64,000 nucleotides of DNA from Rotaria sp. Silwood1 (taxonomy: Eukaryota; Rotifera; Eurotatoria; Philodinida; Philodinidae). The stretch covers positions 1,670,539-1,734,538 of the forward strand of contig CAJNOP010000030.1 in the NCBI GenBank assembly GCA_905250075.1. Reading direction: 5' to 3'. This document shows positions 37,654 to 50,400 of the stretch, one piece after another (the stretch's first letter is position 1; each line of letters starts with the position of its first letter). The notes under the pieces are model-generated. The model saw only the letters and a list, made by a program, of their open reading frames with translations, was not told where the DNA came from and did no database searches. The position numbers were made by a program, and so were the translations under genes.

Positions 37654-40600
37654 TTAAACTGGAATATTATTTGTTCTTGCCCATGATCGCATAATTTTAA
37701 TCATTTGTTCTCCTAAATGAAAAGAAAAGAATAAAATAAAATTTTTAGTTGTTTATATATATATTAAGTAATTTTTACCTTGTGGATGATTTGTATTTCG
37801 TAATAATGATAAAATGTCACGAAGTGTGTCTCTATAAAAGAGAAAATAATCCTTTTTCTTCAATTATACATATATATAATAAATGATTTCTTTTACCGAG
37901 GTTCATGACCAGCAACTATTTGTTGAAATGCACCAGCACAAGCACCTTGTTTACCTTCCCAAAATTCTGGATTAGGATCCATACGTTCAAGTATATCAAA
38001 ACCACGAGCAGCATAAAAAAAATGTCCACGCTAAAGCACGAAAAAAAAAAAAACGAATAATTTTAATTCTAATTATTATTAATTTTACTTTATAACAATC
38101 ATTAGCAATTAATTGAAGTAATGAAAATGATTCATTAGAATGTTCTAATTTAAGATAAAGTTCCCATGCAAGACGTGGTTTACCATTATATATATAACAT
38201 CGTGCTAACCAACTTAAATAAACATAATCATTTTTTAATTTTTCACTTTGAATAAGTAAAAATGCCTTTGTAAGAATACAACAAAAAAGATACATATTTT
38301 ATTAATTATATTATTTTAAATAACATATTTACTTCTTCAGCTTCTTTCCATTTTTCTTCATGAGCTTTTGCTTGTGCATAATTGAAATTAAATGTATCAT
38401 CATTATAGAAATAAGTCTAATAAAAGAGAAAAAAAAAAAAACTCAGTATTTTTTTAATATCAATCTGATATTATCAAACACAAACTTTTATTGAACTTAA
38501 ATAAACAATAACATCATCGAAACGTTTATGAAGAAAATAACAGGATGCCATACTTTGTCGTCCAGGGATGGTATCTAAATGATAAAAAAAAAAAAAAAAC
38601 AATTTTTACTTAACAATCGAAAAATATACTCCTTAAATGTTAGACTCGCGTATTAGTTTTTTTTATTTTTTTTTTGAAATGATATTCTTCTATTTCTAGT
38701 ATAAATACTAGATGATCTTATCGAAAGATAAGTTACGAATTGTGACAGTTTGTTAAAAAAATAAGAAATTTTTCTAATACACTGAAGTAAAAAGTTGATC
38801 CATCTAAGTATCATTTTCTAATCTAAGATATATTATACATATTTGATAAAATGAATTCAAAATGTTATCTGTATGAAATTGACTTAACAATTCATTTATT
38901 ATGAGACTGAAAACATAATAACTAGTCCAATAAACTCTGTCAACAGTTTTAGTATAATTTTTTGAAATAAATCAAAATAATCTATCAATAAATCATCATT
39001 TGAAAAGGTATCTTTTTTTTTCTTGATAGCAGAAAATGTATTTTTGTTGTTTTCAATTTTTTCGACTTATCTATTTGATTCTACGTGATTAGTTGTCGAA
39101 GAGTATACTTTAATGCAATCAATCTAAACATCAACTTTCAGTAGACAGAACAAATAGCAAAACAAGGATGCTTTGAATTAGATGTAAGCAGTCATTTGAT
39201 ATAAAATTTTCTTGTTTATATTAATGAAAGACGATTTAGTTCTCTGATATTTATAATGATGATAGATTATTCTTTTCATTAAAGAATCAAATCTGCATAT
39301 TTATTACATTTTCAAATAATTTATTATTATTTTTCTTTAACAAACTCAAAGGAATAATATTATATTAATACACTTAATAACTTCAGATCATATTCCAGGT
39401 TATAACTATTCATCAGTAAAAATAATATTTCCCTAGATCATAATACTTTAGAAGGAATAGATCTTTCAGAAGAATTTCTATTCCCTAATACTTTGCCTTT
39501 TAATTAAGAAATAAATTATTCAAAAAGATTTTCTAGTCAAAAAATTATTTACCACATTCACTTGCTGAACCACCTACTAATTGAAAATAAGATTGTGCTG
39601 TTTTAACATGATCACGCTAAACATAACCTAAATTAATATTCTAATATATTAAATCAAATTTTAACGTACTGAATTATGTTCTTGTCCATAAGCAGCATTA
39701 ACAACGCCTTTTAATATATATTCAGCTGGTTGTAATGGTTCAACATCTTTCATTAAATCATAAGCATGATCGAGATCATCTGAACAAATAATAAAGAAAA
39801 TAAACCATCATATGAATGGAATTAGGAAGATAACGATTAGCGAATAACAAAATAATCCTCTTAGTATTTTGCAAATATTTCTCTCAAATTTTTACGCTGT
39901 CATTGTAAAATTTGTTTAAAGATAACTGATACGGATCTCTATACGACCCAATCAAAATGACTGTGCAAAAGCATAAATAGAAAGCCATATCTGGTCAACA
40001 ATAAAATACTCTGAAAAGATTCACTTTCAAGTTATTGTTTTGATTTTTTTGAATTTTGGATTGATTTTAGATGATATACAGAAAATCCGTATACACTTTT
40101 TTGTGATCCTTTAGTTCTATCATTCGAGCGAATACTTTTTCTGACATATTACAACTTTTGCAATACAAAACAAAGGATATCCTCTCTGATTCGTGTTTTA
40201 ACAGTTTCTCCTTTGAAAGTTCATTAATTAAGCCAAGTGTAGAATTAATAAAGATTTAGCTATCAGCGAACTGCTGTAAAAGTACATGTCTGTCATAGAT
40301 GATTGGGCTAATAAGTAAGAAGATTTTGTGCCATTAGGTCTTACTGCTCGAGTTATGTTCATTTGACTGAACATTCCACCAATTCCAGAATATCGTGAGA
40401 AAAATCATAGCAAGAAGTTTCGACCTGACATCTCATCAACGGCAGCTAGCATGATCCTTATGATATACCGAAAGATTCAGCTTAAACAGATGATTTCTTC
40501 GTAAGATTTCGTATCCCTTGAAGATAGGCTATTTTTAGAACTATCGGGTGAAAGTATCGTTTTTTGCAAAGCGTAATATTGCAGAAGAAAAAAAAATATC

Positions 40601-42487
40601 CTTTTGAGCTGAAACCTTCAGCATACCATAAGGACCATGAGGAAAGTTTCAGACCAAAACTTCTTGTTATGATTTTTCCCGTAATATCGTGCAATCGACT
40701 TCGAGTTCATTAGAATGAGCATAACTCGATAACGAAGGCCTAATGGCACAAAATATTTTAGGAATTTTATCTATACCATGAGTCATATCTATGAGCAAAA
40801 TATGACCTCAAAAAGATATTGTCAGTCTAACGGATTCTCTTATAAGCAGAACAATTAATGACTTCAATTTTGTTTTATCAAGAAGATTGATCATGGAAAC
40901 TTTATACACTTATTTAAAGACATCTCTCGAATTCTATTCGAAAGAAAATTAAAAAAAACAATAATGTGTTAAAGTGAACCGGTTTTTTGAAGTATAGCAG
41001 TGCTGAATGGATATGACTTTCCAATTATCCTAGAGAATCTTATCAGCTACGTATTGACTAAATGTTTCAGTCAAAGTTTTAAAAATTAAGAGACATATTA
41101 ATAAAATACTGAAAGAATTATTCTTTATATGACACCGTTGATTGATCTAATTAATACCTTCTTTGAGATAATATATGACCAAATTTAAACGTGCTTCTGG
41201 AATAACATCTACTAATGGTGGTAAAACTTGAAGGGCACCTTCACCATTTTGAAAAACAACCTTTCAAAGAAAAAACAAAAAAATAATAATATTTCTTTCT
41301 TTTGTTACCATATTATGACGAAACAATTCTTTAGCATAATTAAATGATGTACTCATTTTTTCAAGAAATTGTTTTAAATCATTCTAAAGAAATAATATTT
41401 TCTATTTATTTTTTAATATTAAAAAAATTAATTATTTATACTTCAGCTGCTTTTCCATTATATAAACGATATTGATTACATGCTTGTAAATTTGTTGCTG
41501 TTGCTGATTCTGGATTCTTTTTTAAATAAACATCAAGAACTTCTTGTGATATATCATAATAATCAAGTTTATAATAACAAAGTGCTACATAAACATTTAA
41601 TGCTAAGTAATCACTATGAAATAAGGAACAAAATATTATTTAATTTGAAAAAATGAAAAACAAAACAAATATTACCGATTTTCTACTAAATAACGTTTAT
41701 AAATATCTAATGCTTCTTGAAAATGACTTCTCATATAATGCATACTAGCAAGACACATTTGATCTTCAATAACATCTTGTAATTGTCGATGTAAACCCAT
41801 TAATTTTTCTTCATTATTTTGTTTATGTGCAACATGAAATAAAACTCGTGTTTGTAATGCAGATTTTGGTCCTATAGAATTAATTTTAAATATTTAAAAA
41901 TGAAATTTTAGATGAACCTTTTAATGATGTTTCTTCAGCTTCACTATATTTGCCCAACATAAAATAACAACAAGCAAGATATATGTACACTAGACCATTT
42001 CGTGGATCATTTTTAAGAATATTTTCATATTCCTAAATAATAACAATATTTAAAAATTTTTCTTCAGAGTTCATTGAACATATTGAAAAAAAAAATTTTA
42101 TAAAATGAATATAATGAATTTTCTTACATCACTTGCTCGTTGATAATCTCCAGCATGAAATGCTGCAAATCCTAACCAAAGATCAAGATCTTTAACTTCT
42201 TTTCCGCTTTGTCGGCAAAACTATAAAAAAAGAAAAAGCAAAAACAAAACATAACAAAAATAAAACTAAATAAAAAATAAATTAAATACTTCAAGATAAG
42301 CAATTGCACCTGTATAATCCCGTTCTGCAATAAAATCTTCAACTTCACCCACTTTCTTTTTATTTTTATCTTGAGCTGGTGTAGATCCTTTCTTTTTTGG
42401 ATCATCGGCTGCTTTAGTTCGTGAAAGAATCTATGTATATCAATATATTGATTTGTTTCTATTTCGATAAAAAAATGCACATACCAT
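37654..42487 (-). CDS. IFT56: intraflagellar transport protein 56 (TTC26/DYF-13)
   Basis: Sixteen coding exons on the minus strand: 42487-42485 (ATG only), 42430-42290, 42220-42128, 42032-41918, 41871-41676, 41613-41442, 41383-41309, 41260-41158, 39779-39670, 39616-39553, 38574-38486, 38416-38333, 38265-38089, 38030-37897, 37831-37779, 37712-37654. They sum to 1668 nt, 555 aa plus stop; the human protein is about 554 aa. Diagnostic stretches include ILSRTKAA at the start, [17 protein letters not shown] text in exon 6, [48 protein letters not shown] and [20 protein letters not shown] helices fill most of the chain. IFT56 is an IFT-B subunit that carries motility-related cargo into cilia. Two donors are weak (GTTCAT after exon 4, GTTTGT after exon 11). 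Intron 8 is 1378 bp and holds a fold-back element; most others are under 100 bp. Confidence 0.95.
40323..40753. repeat. old fold-back repeat in IFT56 intron 8
   Basis: Left arm 40323-40482 and right arm 40607-40753 are inverted copies that start and end with ATTTTGTGCCATTAGG and its inverse. The arms share blocks such as AAAAATCATA and CAAGAAGTTT but have diverged considerably. A spacer of about 124 bp lies between. The intron is more than ten times longer than most of its neighbours, consistent with insertion. Confidence 0.6.
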
Positions 42488-42869
42488 GTTTATTAACTGA
42501 TATTAGTAGAATAAATATAATATCGAATAATGTTTTATTTGTACCATAGGTGAAGTAATTAACTACGCAACTCCTCTAGAATTTATATGTTGATCGATAA
42601 TAGATGTCGCATTTAATTGATTGAAATAGTTCATCTCTACTAATATTTAACAAGCAATTTATTGAAATTATTTGGTAAGAAATTAACATTATTTATTCGT
42701 CTTTCTTGTATCTTTGCTGCAAAAAAAGATACTTATTTTAATATTCAAAATTTAGCTTAAAAATTTTATTGAGGATAATTAATAAAAGTCTTCAATGTAT
42801 ATCTTTATTTTCTATTAAGCATAATACAAAATAAATGAAGAATAATAAATTTCAAAATTCTTTTGCTCC
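42488..42869. promoter_or_regulatory. putative 5' UTR and promoter of IFT56
   Basis: The sequence directly upstream of the IFT56 ATG (reading leftward) has no open frame of note. The start codon is the last three bases of its exon, so everything upstream in that exon is 5' UTR. No RFX-type box was recognised by eye. Confidence 0.3.
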
Positions 42870-43205
42870 CAGGAGATTCAATCCGACCTGTAGATTCTAT
42901 CGAAAACGATCGGATCCGCCTCAGATTTCATCGGAATCCGACATCTTTCATAAAAAACCGATCGGATCCGACAAGGTTTTTGTCGGATTCCCATCAGCCG
43001 GATTCAGGTCCGGATTTCATCGGAATTCGATGGAACACGATGAAATCCGGGCCGGATCAGGTCGGATTTTATCACATTCCGTCGAATTCCGATGAAATCC
43101 GGACCGGAATCCGGCTGATGGGAATCCGACAAATATAGGACCGGATCCGACCGAAATTATTCCGAACTGGCGAGATCCGACTGGGATCGTTTGACCTGGG
43201 CTGCT
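42870..43205. repeat. GC-rich fold-back repeat
   Basis: About 335 bp of roughly balanced base composition in AT-rich surroundings. Inverted arms at about 42979-43038 and 43074-43132 share TGTCGGATTCCCATCAGCCG and then CCGGATTTCATCGGAATTCG with few changes. CGGATCCG and TCGGAT words recur throughout. Four overlapping frames on both strands are by-products of the repeat. The class is unknown; target-site duplications are not obvious. Confidence 0.65.
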
Positions 43206-44470
43206 GCTTATCATAAAGTAAAATAAATGAGATTGGGTTACTGGTAGAGCTACGCATATATATAGAGATCATGATTAGCGAAGGACTTATAACTTTATTT
43301 CATTCTCAAGAACATCACTATTAACATTACGAGATCGTTCAAACTCTCGTGATTATCTATCTTTACTGTAATTGATTAGATTGTCAAGCTTCTTGTATTA
43401 GTTTATTGATTCAATGGCAGACAATATCCAATGAGAAATTTTGAATCGAATTTCAAAATCCTCTTATATTATACAGATATGTTTGTGTTTTCTTACTAAA
43501 GCTATACTTATTGACATTCACCTTTGATAATCCGGAGAAAAATGAATCATATGAACTATAATCAAAAGTTGTATTTCATGTGTTTTATATCCTCCTGTAC
43601 GAAATTTTTTTTGATAATCTAACTTACGGCACGAATACTACTTTAGTCAATTTTGTGTATTCTGATTGAAATCTAACAAATTCGAAACGAGAATCAATTT
43701 TTTAATGGTTGGATTTCATAAAATAAAATTTATTCTAAAAAGCGTGTTATTCACTTTTCTGACATATATGAAGCCTTTTGTATTTTTTTAGAATCAATTT
43801 TTGAGAGATCTATTTTATTTTTACCATTATCAATTAGAAGCGTGTTCATATGGGCGATGTGCACTCGCACCTTTAGAAAACATTTCCTACTTTTATAAAT
43901 TTGTATTTGCACCATTTCAGCTCTGAAAAGATTTACTTACATTCTTTCACTTTTTTTCTTTTCGCTATATTCCTGATATCAATTTTCATGGATACTAGTT
44001 CTTTAGTGGAAACATATAGATGAGGTTTTGCTTATGTTGTACAGTAACGTTCAGTTACAAATGTTCCAAGACACAAACAAAGGACTGTGCCAAAATCACT
44101 ATTCTGCTTTAATAGACACAAGAAATATCTTAACATACATTTAGAAATAGCGAAAAATTCTAATTTCTAACAAACTACTTCAAACTCTAGTCAATTGTCT
44201 TTTAGTGAATACTTTATGTCAAGACTTTACGATCTTAGGTTATATACATGAAATATAACATTGCGATCAGTAGGAAGTAACATTTAAATCAAGTATTTAT
44301 TGAAGACATCGAGCGACCACTTTAAAAGAAAAGTGTTCTTTTCATTGGTAGAATGATTATCGTTTTCTGACTGGTTGAAATTTCAAACACTAAACATTTT
44401 TAATAATTTTTTTTTTGGAAAAAAAAGCAATAACATAACTATGAGTTTTTCATCTTTTTTTTTGTAGATC
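43206..44470. other. intergenic region upstream of NUP205
   Basis: No gene is seen. Three bases before the NUP205 ATG is a strong acceptor (T-run then GTAG), so at least one non-coding 5' exon of NUP205 probably lies here; I could not place it. Confidence 0.4.
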
Positions 44471-47400
44471 ATGTTCGATACATTCAATACATTATTTGAT
44501 ATACTTCGTTCATTATTAACATCAAATGAACCAATTGATAATGAAAAAGTTCAAATAATTACATCAAATAAAAGCAATTTATTAAATATAACATCTAATT
44601 CAGTAAAATTAATATTTTGTTTTTCTTAATTTATTTTCATATAGAAAAAAAAAATAACCTAAAATTTTGCTTTTCTAGCCACAAAATCCAGCTCAACGTA
44701 ATATCTTATTACGTGCTGATATTGATGGAATACAATTTGATTCATTAAATGAACGTCGAAAATTGCCACGTTTATTTATTGATGAATGTTTTGCTATAAG
44801 TGATTTATTTCAATTAAATGAATATGATTCATTATTATTATTAATCGAAGGAGAATCATTACAATCAAATTATCCAGATTGTACACGTGGTTTATTAGCT
44901 GTACAATTATATTATCAATCAAAAGAACGTTTATCTGCATGTTTAGCTTATTTAATGGCTTGTTTAAATGGTCGAACATTTCAATCATTAATTAAAATAT
45001 CAAAATCAATTGAATTTTCAACAAATTTTATAAATGAACTTATTGAACAAAGATTAATTGAAAATATTATTGAACAATTAATATCATTTCAAATACGTAA
45101 TGAAGAACAAAAATTATATTCAAAAGCTGGTTTAGGAAATGTTAAACATAGACGACGTGTACAAGATTCAATAAAACATATACGTTCATTTCAAGCTAAA
45201 TCAATTTTTTTATATAGTTGTCAAATACGTTTAACACAATCACATTTACTTTCAATTATTAATTATTTAGCAAAATATTCAACAATACAAGATGATGGTA
45301 TTATTGATGAATCAACATTATATCTTCTTGGAGCATTTCTTTATGGTATAACATTAGCTTTAACAATATTAAATGATACAAATATTGGTTCATCTTCAAT
45401 TCTTACTTCAAAACATCAACAATTTAGTTTACAAGAAGGTTTAAAAAATTTTTTTGTTTGCTCTTTAGATTTCCATTTAGAAAAAAAAGAAAAAATAATA
45501 TTTATTTAGATCAACCATTAAGTCCATTAGAAGATAATACAACAATAACAACAACAACTTCATCCATTGATCCAGATTTGATAACAGCTATTCGTGATAT
45601 ATTATCAAATGATGAACGTTGGATTATACCGGAATTAAAAGCAGTTTGTCAACTTGCTTGGGCAATTATTTTACGAGCACGTTCACATACATTACCAGAC
45701 GGTAAATACATTATTTCAATTTATAATATCAGTATTAATGGTCCATTTGTATCAGTGACGTATCCAGGATTTTTCAGTATGGTGAATCTCGACTTCCGAG
45801 TGTGGGACCCAGATGAAACTCATGGAGGGTGATGTTGGGTCCAAATGATGGAATTTTATCAAAAAAAATTTGCACACGGAGTTTGCGAAAAAAATTAGCA
45901 TTTTCCTGATCCCCCCTCCTAGAATTTTTTACTGTTAGTAGTATCTTGATTTTTAGAATTTCATAGGAAGCTATAGCGAATTTCATCGACAAATTTCAAA
46001 TTTCGTCTAAAATTATGTAACCGTTCAAGAGTTATAACTTTTTGAATTTTTGCCACATGTGGAAACAATTTTTTCGAAATTTCAAAACATTATAACTCTT
46101 GAACGGTTACACAGTTTTAGAAGAAATTTAAAATCTGTCGATGAAATTCGGTATAGCTTCCTATGAAATTCTAGAAATCAAGATACTACTAACAGAAAAA
46201 AATTCTAGGAGGGGGGATCAGGAAAATGCTAATTTTTTTCGCAAACTCCGAGTGCAAATTTTTTTTGATAAAATTCCATCATTTGGACCCAACATCACCC
46301 TCCATGAGTTTCATCTGGGTCCCACACTCGGAAGTCGAGATTCATCATAGTGAAAAATCCTGGATACGTCACTGATTTGTATTGACACTGGTTTTTTTTC
46401 TTTTGACGTAATAATTTTTCTTGACAATTAAATTTTGTTGTAAACTTTTGTGAAAAGTCAAGTTTTTTAGTACTATAGAGAAGTATAACATTTTAGCGGC
46501 TTCTTTCACTCCATTATTAATATGATTTATATAATCTCTTTCATCATTTTTACTTAACAGTTAAACGTTAATTTGATTACTGATGAAGTCAAAGAATAAA
46601 GAATCATATCCAATGAAATAATCATGCATTGATCATATAAAGATGATTTTTCATGTGAGTGTTTCATTGAGTAAGATTCCTTATTGTTGGACTAGGAATG
46701 AAGAATTACTATTTCCAGTTATTGTGTAATAGTTACTATTGTGGATTGAATACTTTCGTTAGGAAATAGTTATTGAGATAGAATCACAATTTTATATAAA
46801 GTTTGATTAAAAGTTTTCAAGATTGAATGTCCACAATGTTATCAGTTTCTTGAAATTGAATACTTAATTTCTTGATGCACAAAACGCTATTTTAGAAAAC
46901 TTGATCAAGTACTTAATATCAAGAAACGGGTTATAGATTAGAATGCGTATGCATCAGTACCAGTAATATTGGCCCATAAATTTACTGATACTGGTATATG
47001 CCTAATTTATAGTAGAAATTTTTTTTTTTGTTTACAGGACATGTTTATTCGGAAGATATTGAAGCATTAGCAGATACAGCAGTTGAAGCACATGTATTTG
47101 CATTTTTATCGGAAACAGTTATTAAAAGTTCATTATTTCAACAAGAAGTAATTTGAACATGTAATTTATCAAAGATAATAATTCTTTTTTTGCTTTTGTT
47201 ATAGGAATTTTTAATTCGACGTTTTCATATGTTTTTTGTCGATTTTATTTATTATTTACCATTTAAATTAAAAGAATTACGTGTACAAGCTGAAGATACA
47301 GCACGAATGATTGAAGATTGTGAACGTGCTAGAAAACCTTTACCAGATAATTTACAAAGAGATTATGAATATTTTCTTGAATTAGTTTGTATTCATATTT

Positions 47401-50400
47401 TTTTTTTTTGATTAAGAATTTTAATATCTTTTTTTCTGTCTTTTTCGACATAGCTTTCAACCTTTTATGCAAATGATCATATGAGCTTACATTTAAGTGA
47501 AGAATTTTGGATCGCTGCTGATGCATTAGCTGGACATAGATTGATGCAATCACCAACACAACAGCAAGTAAGTGTTAAAAAAAAAAAGAAAAGTAGAAAA
47601 TCAAAATAGGAATCAAAACCAAAACTTCATTATATATTTTCTATTGAACTAAGCATTGAAATTACGTTTTGAAAGCATCTGTTAAGTATTACAGAAATGA
47701 ACATATGTATATAGATCAGCAAGTATAGAAGAATTATGTAAGTTTATGCAGAAACTCTCAAATTGATGTGACGGATTGTATAAAAGATGATCTCAAAAAT
47801 TCACAATGAGAATTTTGTTTATCGTAGAAAATAAATATCGTTTTTGGAATGTAAAGATAAAAGTTGAAAGGCCACAGGAATTAATGTAAACCATCGAAAT
47901 TTTTGTAAATTTATTTAGTGATAGCATATAATACATTTTAAACTGTACTAAAAGAGGGTGTCAACCATCACTCTCACCTCTTCCGCTGTCCTAACTGTTA
48001 TCTCCGCTCTTATTATCAGCCGAATCTTCCTTGCGTTTGAGGGTGTGGATGAAAGCGACATTTAGGGCAACCAACGTAGTGAATATAAGAGCTGATTCTT
48101 CAGAACTATAACTCTTTTTTGATACAGATAAAAATTTATTGTATGCAGTCACTGGATAAATGCAATCAATTTCGGTAGCTGCTCATTATCGAGAGTGGTA
48201 CTTGAGTCTTCATCTATATAAATAGGCAGTTCAATCCTTGCGATATCAAAAAATTTCTTTTATCAAAAATAAGTTTCCTATAAAATAGTACGTGACACTT
48301 CTTTGATTCTTTTAGTTCTTGAATTCTAATATTTAATGTAACTAAATTAATAAAATTCGATTAGTTCTAATAAGAAAAAACAGTTTAGATTTTAGCAAAA
48401 AAAACGTGTTTTAACTCTTGTATAAATTAATCTACTTTGTTTTTAAAATTAGGTTGCATTAGCAAATTTTGTTGAATCAGCTGGTGGAACTCTATCAGCA
48501 TATCTTTACTGTCATTATATTCATATGTTAGCTGGTATATCTTCAACACAATCTAGTGCTCATGCTTGCTTCGAATTACTAAGATTTGCTAAAGGTAAAT
48601 TTTTCAAATAAACATAATTTTATTTAAAACTTTTGTTTTTATTAAAAAAAAAAAAAGATACTGGTGGACCAACTTGTTGGAATCGAATATTTCAAGCATT
48701 TCTTCTATATCGTAATACTTATCGACCAGATACATTACTTAATCAACAACCACAAACATCATTTGGTGGATCAACATCTCCATCAGCAATAAAAACAATT
48801 GCACCAAAAGAAGTTACGGCTCTTATTGCTGTTTTAAATCTTATTGAAGTTATTGCATCACAAGTAAAATTAATTCTTTTGTTTCGTTTTGTTTAGAAAT
48901 TTTTTTCGTTGTTTTTCCTATTAGGATGAAGTTTCTCGTATCGGTTTTTTTGAACATCCACAATGGCAAATAACTGGTGCTTTTTTTGGCTTATTATCAT
49001 GTCGAATATCTCTTGATTTAAAAGCAGCATTATTTAATACGTTATCGGCATTTACAAAAACATCTGAAATAGCAATGCATTTTTGGAAAATTATTGGAGA
49101 GATTGATGTAATGAAAAAGAATTGTATTTTTTTAAATATATTTCTTTTTTTTTTGTTTTGAAGTTGTTTGCACCAATGGAAAATTCTGATATGCCAGCAA
49201 TAGCTTATGAAATTGAAGAATTTGAAGTTCCATCACAAAAATATACTTTCTTAAAATCATGTCTGAAATTTCTTCAACCAATTATATCACAACAGTTAAA
49301 AACAAATATTGATATGCGTACATTAGGTTATTGTGTTGTTTTTCTTGTTAATCATGTTTTACTTAAAATACCAACACGAACATTTAAATCAATACAAGAA
49401 AAGGTATTTATATCGATAGTCAAGAGTAAAAGTACTATCTAAACGTAAACAATTTCAATGAAGAATTTGATCGTAAAGCGAGCAAAAGAATCGCACAAAA
49501 TTATTACCTTTAGAACGTAATTTCTTACGTTAGTGATTCTATCTAAGAGTAGAAAGAAAATGGATTGTATTCGAAAGATCAATTTTTTTCTCTTCCATAT
49601 GAGTTTTTTTATCGTAAAAGCTGATGAAATCGAAAATCATTCGTTTGGTTATATTCAATTGATTTGAGAACCAAAACCGATGATTACAGTTGCCGAAAGG
49701 CCACAATGTTCAAGAATTGACAAATAGAAATTCCTAAATTGTAGAGGAACTCTCAACGGAGCTATGGTAATTCCTTGACGAAACGGGAATTAACCATTAG
49801 TAGTTATTTTACTGTTTTACTATTCATGAAAATTAAAGCGATGTTTTTTTTGCTTCTGTAGTTTTCATTCTTGCACAGTCATATTCATCAATTTCTTGAT
49901 GGATATGAATATGATAGTAAAAACTATCATAAATATTCTATTTTTCGTTATTTCAGCAATCATGGAAGTATCGGGGGCTTCATAAGAAATTCATGTTGTT
50001 CAATCCTTGGGCATCCCTCACTTGAGAGTATCTCAAGCCAACTAAAAAACTATGGAGGATGATGTGAATTTTGTATTATCTTGAAATATGAATTTATTTT
50101 TGTTCGAGAGCGATGAGGAAATTTTAGAAAGACCATAAAATCAGATCAAATGGTGAGTCAACAGGCTTTTGTTAACTTCCTATAAATCTCTTTTCGATGA
50201 TATTAAAAATGATCGAAGTCGATCATCTTGTCAAGCGGACACTTTTTTTATAAAAAAAATCTTATATTGAATTAAACTGTAGCGTTTGACTCGGTGAAGC
50301 TAGAAGCACTTAGTCAAGAGCTTCTTTCTTTGCAAAATGTTTTTTGATCAAATGAGTCGATTTTTCAAAAATGAAGATTTAAGAAAGACAAAAGTTCAAA

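Noticed and set aside
42835..43272. Four overlapping frames of 65-91 codons on both strands
   Set aside because: They are by-products of the GC-rich inverted repeat; plus- and minus-strand frames carry the same phrases (for example VGFPSAGFRSGFHRNS) because the arms are mirror copies.
45439..45509. Continuation of NUP205 exon 2 into FFVCSLDFHLEKKEK
   Set aside because: Removing 45439-45509 as a 71-bp intron joins two family-like segments in frame; reading through gives a stop.
45774..46350. Two similar frames of about 70 codons on opposite strands
   Set aside because: They are the same sequence read on the two inverted arms of the hAT-type element, not a gene pair.
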